A DNA stretch of 64,000 bases, from assembly GCA_041488155.1 (NCBI GenBank), contig JBGPOS010000014.1, positions 1 through 64,000 of the forward strand, in the 5' to 3' direction. The stretch comes from JBGPOS01 sp041488155. GTDB taxonomy: Bacteria > Chloroflexota > Dehalococcoidia > Tepidiformales > Tepidiformaceae. The notes under the pieces were generated by a model. That model had not been told where the DNA came from. It saw only the letters and a list, made by a program, of their open reading frames with translations, and made no database searches. The translations under genes were made by a program, and so were the position numbers. Of the stretch, positions 60,670-64,000 are shown piece by piece (the stretch's first letter is position 1; each line of letters opens with the position of its first letter).

Positions 60670-61521
60670 TTACCCGGCCGCTGCCGCCTTCGGCACGGGC
60701 AGGTGCTCGTCGAACCAGTGGACCATTTCGGCCAGATAGTCGGGTGGATTGATTGCGCCCGGGAAGTCCGGGCCGTGGTCGGCACCTTCGATGCGCACCA
60801 GCTTCACCGGCACCTCTGCCTGCTCCAGCGCCTCGCGCATGAGCTCGGAGTTACGAAATGGGACCATTTTGTCGGCATCGCCGTGCAGAAGCAGGAACGG
60901 CGCGGCGGCTTTCGTAACGTAGGCGACCGGCGAGGCCGCCTGGTAGGTACGGTACTCCAGGGATGTGTGCGGCAGCGCCGGATGGAAGAGCATCCCCAGG
61001 AACAGCGCGGCGAAGGGGGGAGTGGTGGTCGGGGCGTTGATGAAGTCGAGCTGGCCCGCCCGGGCGACGACGCATTGGACCTTGGCGCTCTCGCGGTTCA
61101 CCAGATCGGCATCGTCCGGGTCCCCGGTCCCATCCAGGACACCGAGCAGGCTCACGAGGTGAGCGCCCGAGGAACCGCCGCAGGCGCCGATCCGGTCGGG
61201 GCGCAGCCCATAGCGCACGGCATGAAAGCGCACGTAGCGGACCGCCCGTTGCGCATCTTCGACGGCGGCTGGATACCGAAAGCGGGGGGCGGCCCGGTGG
61301 TTGATTGCAAACACGGTGTAGCCCGCCGCCGTCAACGCCGCGACGTACTGGCCCTGGGTTTCTTTCAAGGGGGCCGCGTCGTAGCGCAGCGGTGCCGACC
61401 AGCCACTACCGGGGATGAAGACGATGCCGTACCCATTGGGCCGCTCGGGGTTGTGCACATCCAGGAGCAGCGCGAGGCCCGAGTACATCCCGTACATGAC
61501 GTTCGCTTCCACCCGTGCCAT
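60670..61521 (-). CDS. Alpha/beta hydrolase (esterase/lipase-like)
   Basis: Protein of 283 residues of the BD-FAE/hormone-sensitive-lipase-like type: GIVFIPGSGWS is the oxyanion strand, RIGACGGSSGAHLVSLLGVL the nucleophile elbow with Ser in GGSSGAH, FLLLHGDADKMVPF has the acid, and GADHGPDFPG the His. The triad is complete, unlike the regulators at 41088, 47910 and 51543. AAGGAGGG lies upstream of the ATG. Acts on small esters; substrate unknown. Confidence 0.88.
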   Translation of the reverse strand: MARVEANVMYGMYSGLALLLDVHNPERPNGYGIVFIPGSGWSAPLRYDAAPLKETQGQYVAALTAAGYTVFAINHRAAPRFRYPAAVEDAQRAVRYVRFHAVRYGLRPDRIGACGGSSGAHLVSLLGVLDGTGDPDDADLVNRESAKVQCVVARAGQLDFINAPTTTPPFAALFLGMLFHPALPHTSLEYRTYQAASPVAYVTKAAAPFLLLHGDADKMVPFRNSELMREALEQAEVPVKLVRIEGADHGPDFPGAINPPDYLAEMVHWFDEHLPVPKAAAAG

Positions 61522-61671
61522 GGGTTGACCCTCCTTGCGAGGCCTGACCGCATCGGCTCAGCGGTGTCCTTATACCCTCGCCGTCATGAGACTTTCAACA
61601 CGCTGCCGAGCCAGCCTTCCCTGACCCTCCCCCGAATGGGCGACGGAGCGAGTGAGCGCCCTCATCCCCTG

Positions 61672-61697
61672 CCCTTCTCCCGTGCGCGGGAGAAGGG
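61672..61697. repeat. 11-bp perfect hairpin, CCCTTCTCCCG family
   Basis: CCCTTCTCCCG (61672-61682) and CGGGAGAAGGG (61687-61697) around TGCG, preceded by GGGCGACGGAGCGAGTGAGCG. It lies after the mazF-like stop on the minus strand and could end that operon. Confidence 0.7.
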
Positions 61698-61722
61698 GTC
61701 TTTGGGCCAGGAGACTCGGCTG

Positions 61723-62106
61723 TCAGACGATCGAGCCCGGGCCGCGCTCGGGAAGTGTTGCGTCGATGCCCATGACCGCCAGCAAAGCCTCTTCGACGCG
61801 GCGCATGGTTAGGTCCGAAATCCGTCCGAGGCGCCCACGCAGCCGTTGGTTGGACACCGTCCGGAACTGCGTTGCCTTCACCCACGAGTCCCGAGGCAGG
61901 CCGCCTTCGCCCGACGCTACAGGGACAGTGAGAGGAAACCCGGCGCGCTGCGGCTGAGACGTAATGGCGACCACCAGGGTGGTGGGCAAGCGCTCGTTCA
62001 AGACGTCATCCTGGATCACGAGTACGGGCCGGCGGCCGCCTTGCTCTGAGCCCACTACGGGGTCGAGGTCGGCCCAGTGGACCTCTCCCCTCAGTATTCG
62101 GGCCAT
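61723..62106 (-). CDS. MazF/PemK-family toxin
   Basis: Protein of 127 residues: ARILRGEVHWADLDPVVGSE, GGRRPVLVIQDDVLNERLPT and TLVVAITSQPQRAG are the MazF core strands, with the conserved Pro-rich R-R-P-V-L-V-I. SWVKATQFRTVSNQRLRGRL completes it. MazF cleaves RNA at specific short sequences. ATG 62106 starts the domain and overlaps the end of the upstream RHH gene by 16 bases, so they are coupled as a toxin-antitoxin operon. Confidence 0.9.
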   Translation of the reverse strand: MARILRGEVHWADLDPVVGSEQGGRRPVLVIQDDVLNERLPTTLVVAITSQPQRAGFPLTVPVASGEGGLPRDSWVKATQFRTVSNQRLRGRLGRISDLTMRRVEEALLAVMGIDATLPERGPGSIV

Positions 62107-62339
62107 GACCCAAGGTCCGTCGCGAGGGCCTCCTCGGCCAGGGCCACCTCTTCGACGGCGTCGAGCTTCGCCGCCTCCTCCGCCATCCGCCGGTGGCGCA
62201 GCTCTCGAGTGTAGAAGCGCAGCGACTCCTGGATGAGGGCACTGCGGTTCGCCGGCGCGCTGCCGAGGGCCGCCGTCAGCTCTTCGAGTAGACCTCGAGG
62301 GAGCGATATAGTGATACGTTCGGTACGCGGTACTATCAT
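62091..62339 (-). CDS. RHH (CopG/MazE-like) antitoxin
   Basis: Protein of 82 residues. RITISLPRGLLEELTAALGS followed by NRSALIQESLRFYTRELRHR is a ribbon-helix-helix; the acidic tail AKLDAVEEVALAEEALATDL would wrap the MazF toxin. ATG 62339 lies 7 bases after TATGAT on the minus strand, favouring it over ATG 62348 and far upstream frames. First gene of the pair. Confidence 0.85.
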   Translation of the reverse strand: MIVPRTERITISLPRGLLEELTAALGSAPANRSALIQESLRFYTRELRHRRMAEEAAKLDAVEEVALAEEALATDLGSWPEY

Positions 62340-62407
62340 ACTTCGCATCATACATGTCGAGAGCGGCTTGCGCGAGCCGGATCTGCCCACGAGGCCGAGG
62401 TTCCGGC

Positions 62408-62413
62408 TAGACT
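62408..62413 (+). promoter_or_regulatory. -10 box for leaderless thioredoxin-fusion gene
   Basis: TAGACT lies 7 bases before ATG 62421, no ribosome site. Confidence 0.5.
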
Positions 62414-62420
62414 TTCGCTC

Positions 62421-63998
62421 ATGGTTGCCGCCCGCGCCCTGCCTCGATTTACGCTCGCAAGTCCTGACGGCGAGACGCATGCCTTTCCCACCGGTCGCCC
62501 GGCGCTGCTCTGCTTCGTCAAGGAAGACTGCCCGACGTGCGGGCTGTCGATGCCGCTGATCGAAGCGGCGCACGAGGCGTTCGGGGGTACGATGGACGTT
62601 CTCTGCGTGGGGCAGGACGCGGAGGGCAACGCCGTGTTGGTCGAACGTCACGGGCTGACCGGGCCGATGCTCGACGATTCCCGCCTCGCGGTGTCGTATG
62701 AATACGACATCGACACCGTGCCCACGATCGTGCTGGCGGACGGGTCCGGAGAGGAGTTGGAGCGCTTCGTTGGCTTTGGAAAGGCCGACTGGCAGGGCCT
62801 CTTCGGGCGGCTCGCTCGCATCACAGGATTGGCGGCGCCGGCGGTCGACTGGGGGGTGTACCCGGAGTCGCGGCCGGGATGTGGGTCGAAGTCGGTGGAG
62901 CCGGGGATCGCGGAACGGCTGGCGGCCGAAGCCTCCGGGAGCCCCCTGCGGGCGCGACGGATCGAGATCGGCGAGAGCGACGACCTCTTCGAGTTCATGT
63001 TCGACCAGGGGCTGACCGACGGTCTGCCGGTGATCCCACCGACGCCGGAACGGGTCATGCAGATGCTTGCGGGGACCAGGCGGGAAGCGCAGGAGGTGTT
63101 GGGGATCGTGCCCCCGAACCTGGCGCCTGTGACCGTGGAGAAGGTCGCTATCAACGCCGTGATGGCCGGCTGCAAGCCGGAGTACCTGCCGGTCGTGATT
63201 GCCGCAATCGAGGCGATCACGACCGAGCAGTTCAACATGCACGGCGTGCTGGCGACCACCCACTTCCCGACGCCGGTGATCATCGTGAACGGTCCGATCC
63301 GGGACCGGATCGGGATGAACTACCGGATGAACGTCCTCGGGCAGGGGAACCGGGCGAACGCGACCATCGGGCGGGCGGTGCAACTCGTCGTGCGCAACGT
63401 GGGAGGGGGACGCCCGGGAGGGGTCGACCGGGCTGCGCTCGGGCAACCGGGCAAGTACACCTTTTGCTTCGCGGAGTACGAAGAACGGAGCAACTGGGAG
63501 CCCTTGCACGTCGAACGCGGCTTCCGCAAGGACGAGAGCACGGTGACGGTGTTCGCTGGCTGCGCCCCCAACGGCATCATCGACCAGCTGGCGCGCGACG
63601 CGAAGTCGTTGGCGACGACCTACGGGCTGGCGCTGGCGGCGGCGGGCCACCCGAAGCAGTACGGCTCAGGCGAGATCGTGGTGGTCGTGCCGCCCGAGCA
63701 TGTGGACACCTTCGCGAAGGACGGTTGGACGAAGGCCCAGGTGCGGGCGCAAATCCAGGAGGCCTCGAAGCGGCCGGTGCGAGAGCTAGTGGCCGGAGCA
63801 GGTGGCGCGGCCGAGGGTCTTCCGGCGGCGGCGGCGGAACGGCTCGGCATGGATACGATGCTGGCAAAGTTCCGTTCCGACGACATGATCAAGCTGGTGG
63901 TGGCCGGGGGCGAGGCGGGGAAGTTCGGTGCCTACCTCGCGGGCTGGGTGAGCGGCCCAATGGGCAGCTCGATGACGACGGTAGCGGTCCGGGAGTGA
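62421..63998 (+). CDS. Thioredoxin-like domain fused to a conserved unknown domain
   Basis: Protein of 525 residues. Residues 1-135 form a thioredoxin/TlpA-like domain with CPTC (Cys37 and Cys40; LLCFVKEDCPTCGLSMPLIE) and VPTIVLADG. After a linker, Cys154 lies in PGCGSKSVEPG, then a larger domain (about 165-525) with LFEFMFDQGLTDGLPVIPP, IVPPNLAPVTVEKVAINAVM and MHGVLATTHFPTPVIIVNGP. The second domain is not one I can name; related proteins occur in Chloroflexota and Actinobacteria. The joint C-G-S-K after a redox domain suggests a thiol-transfer role. Complete to its stop 2 bases before the window end. Confidence 0.75.
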   Translation: MVAARALPRFTLASPDGETHAFPTGRPALLCFVKEDCPTCGLSMPLIEAAHEAFGGTMDVLCVGQDAEGNAVLVERHGLTGPMLDDSRLAVSYEYDIDTVPTIVLADGSGEELERFVGFGKADWQGLFGRLARITGLAAPAVDWGVYPESRPGCGSKSVEPGIAERLAAEASGSPLRARRIEIGESDDLFEFMFDQGLTDGLPVIPPTPERVMQMLAGTRREAQEVLGIVPPNLAPVTVEKVAINAVMAGCKPEYLPVVIAAIEAITTEQFNMHGVLATTHFPTPVIIVNGPIRDRIGMNYRMNVLGQGNRANATIGRAVQLVVRNVGGGRPGGVDRAALGQPGKYTFCFAEYEERSNWEPLHVERGFRKDESTVTVFAGCAPNGIIDQLARDAKSLATTYGLALAAAGHPKQYGSGEIVVVVPPEHVDTFAKDGWTKAQVRAQIQEASKRPVRELVAGAGGAAEGLPAAAAERLGMDTMLAKFRSDDMIKLVVAGGEAGKFGAYLAGWVSGPMGSSMTTVAVRE

Positions 63999-64000
63999 CG

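Noticed and set aside
62340..63650. Long N-terminal extension of the RHH antitoxin
   Set aside because: It is antisense to the thioredoxin-fusion gene. The RHH fold starts at ATG 62339 after TATGAT.

Overview
This is a GC-rich bacterial chromosome segment, densely packed with genes on both strands. No tRNA or rRNA gene, insertion sequence, prophage or CRISPR array was found. The gene content includes many SDR oxidoreductases, an acyl-CoA dehydrogenase, an LLM flavin monooxygenase, VOC and hotdog proteins, class III cyclases fused to alpha/beta-hydrolase or HTH domains, a CxxC-x17-CxxC zinc-ribbon protein and several toxin-antitoxin pairs. This resembles Chloroflexota, possibly the Dehalococcoidia/SAR202 side. 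That placement is inference from gene families; no phylogenetic marker was compared.

Layout. 1-9.5 kb: SDRs, an ABC-F ATPase, a Phd/RelE pair, lipA, an AlkA-type glycosylase, a Nudix hydrolase, a membrane-anchored cupredoxin-like protein and an acyl-CoA dehydrogenase. 9.5-19.6 kb: a DUF4258/DUF2283 pair, a VOC protein, pdxS, a MarR/pirin/DUF1326 regulon with two matching operators, an orphan RHH protein, an LLM oxidoreductase, rplJ-rplL behind an L10 leader, DUF3052, a cNMP-binding protein and a GNAT acetyltransferase. 19.6-29.5 kb: an ABC exporter, a GH26-like glycosidase, an alpha/beta hydrolase, an NTF2-cyclase fusion, an operon with a Glu/Ala-rich TPR protein and an AlkD-like protein, and a PHB-type esterase. 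29.6-45.4 kb: dnaE, a VOC-hotdog pair, HicAB, a CitE-like lyase, a phosphatase, a family 2 glycosyltransferase, an aldolase-dehydrogenase fusion, a hydrolase-cyclase fusion, an OatA-like acyltransferase and a frameshifted EEP-family gene. 45.4-56.1 kb: repeats, SDRs, an amidohydrolase, a second hydrolase-cyclase, an MBL hydrolase, a hydrolase-LuxR protein preceded by a deletion remnant of a sister gene, a lipoprotein and an HTH-cyclase. 56.1-64 kb: a cytidylate-kinase-like protein, recQ, a phosphotransferase pair, an esterase, an RHH/MazF pair and a thioredoxin-fusion protein.

Four themes stand out. First, three paralogous regulators (starts 41088, 47910, 51543) have an alpha/beta-hydrolase fold whose nucleophile serine is replaced by His, Ala or Gly, with no obvious catalytic His. 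They look like ligand sensors driving either a cyclase or a LuxR helix-turn-helix; a 47-codon in-frame deletion remnant of a fourth lies at 51403. Second, about sixteen genes have a TANNNT -10 box 5-9 bases before the start codon, which suggests widespread leaderless transcription. Third, a MarR protein has two copies of GTTGC-N4-GCAAC, one by its own promoter and one upstream of a DUF1326 gene. Fourth, several families of short repeats occupy intergenic gaps, some supplying or abutting stop codons, and one similar tract lies in frame inside dnaE.

Four cyclases and one cyclic-nucleotide-binding protein suggest extensive nucleotide second-messenger signalling. SDR, acyl-CoA dehydrogenase, hotdog, CitE-like and amidohydrolase genes suggest catabolism of acyl-CoA or aromatic compounds, but they are scattered and do not form one recognisable pathway.
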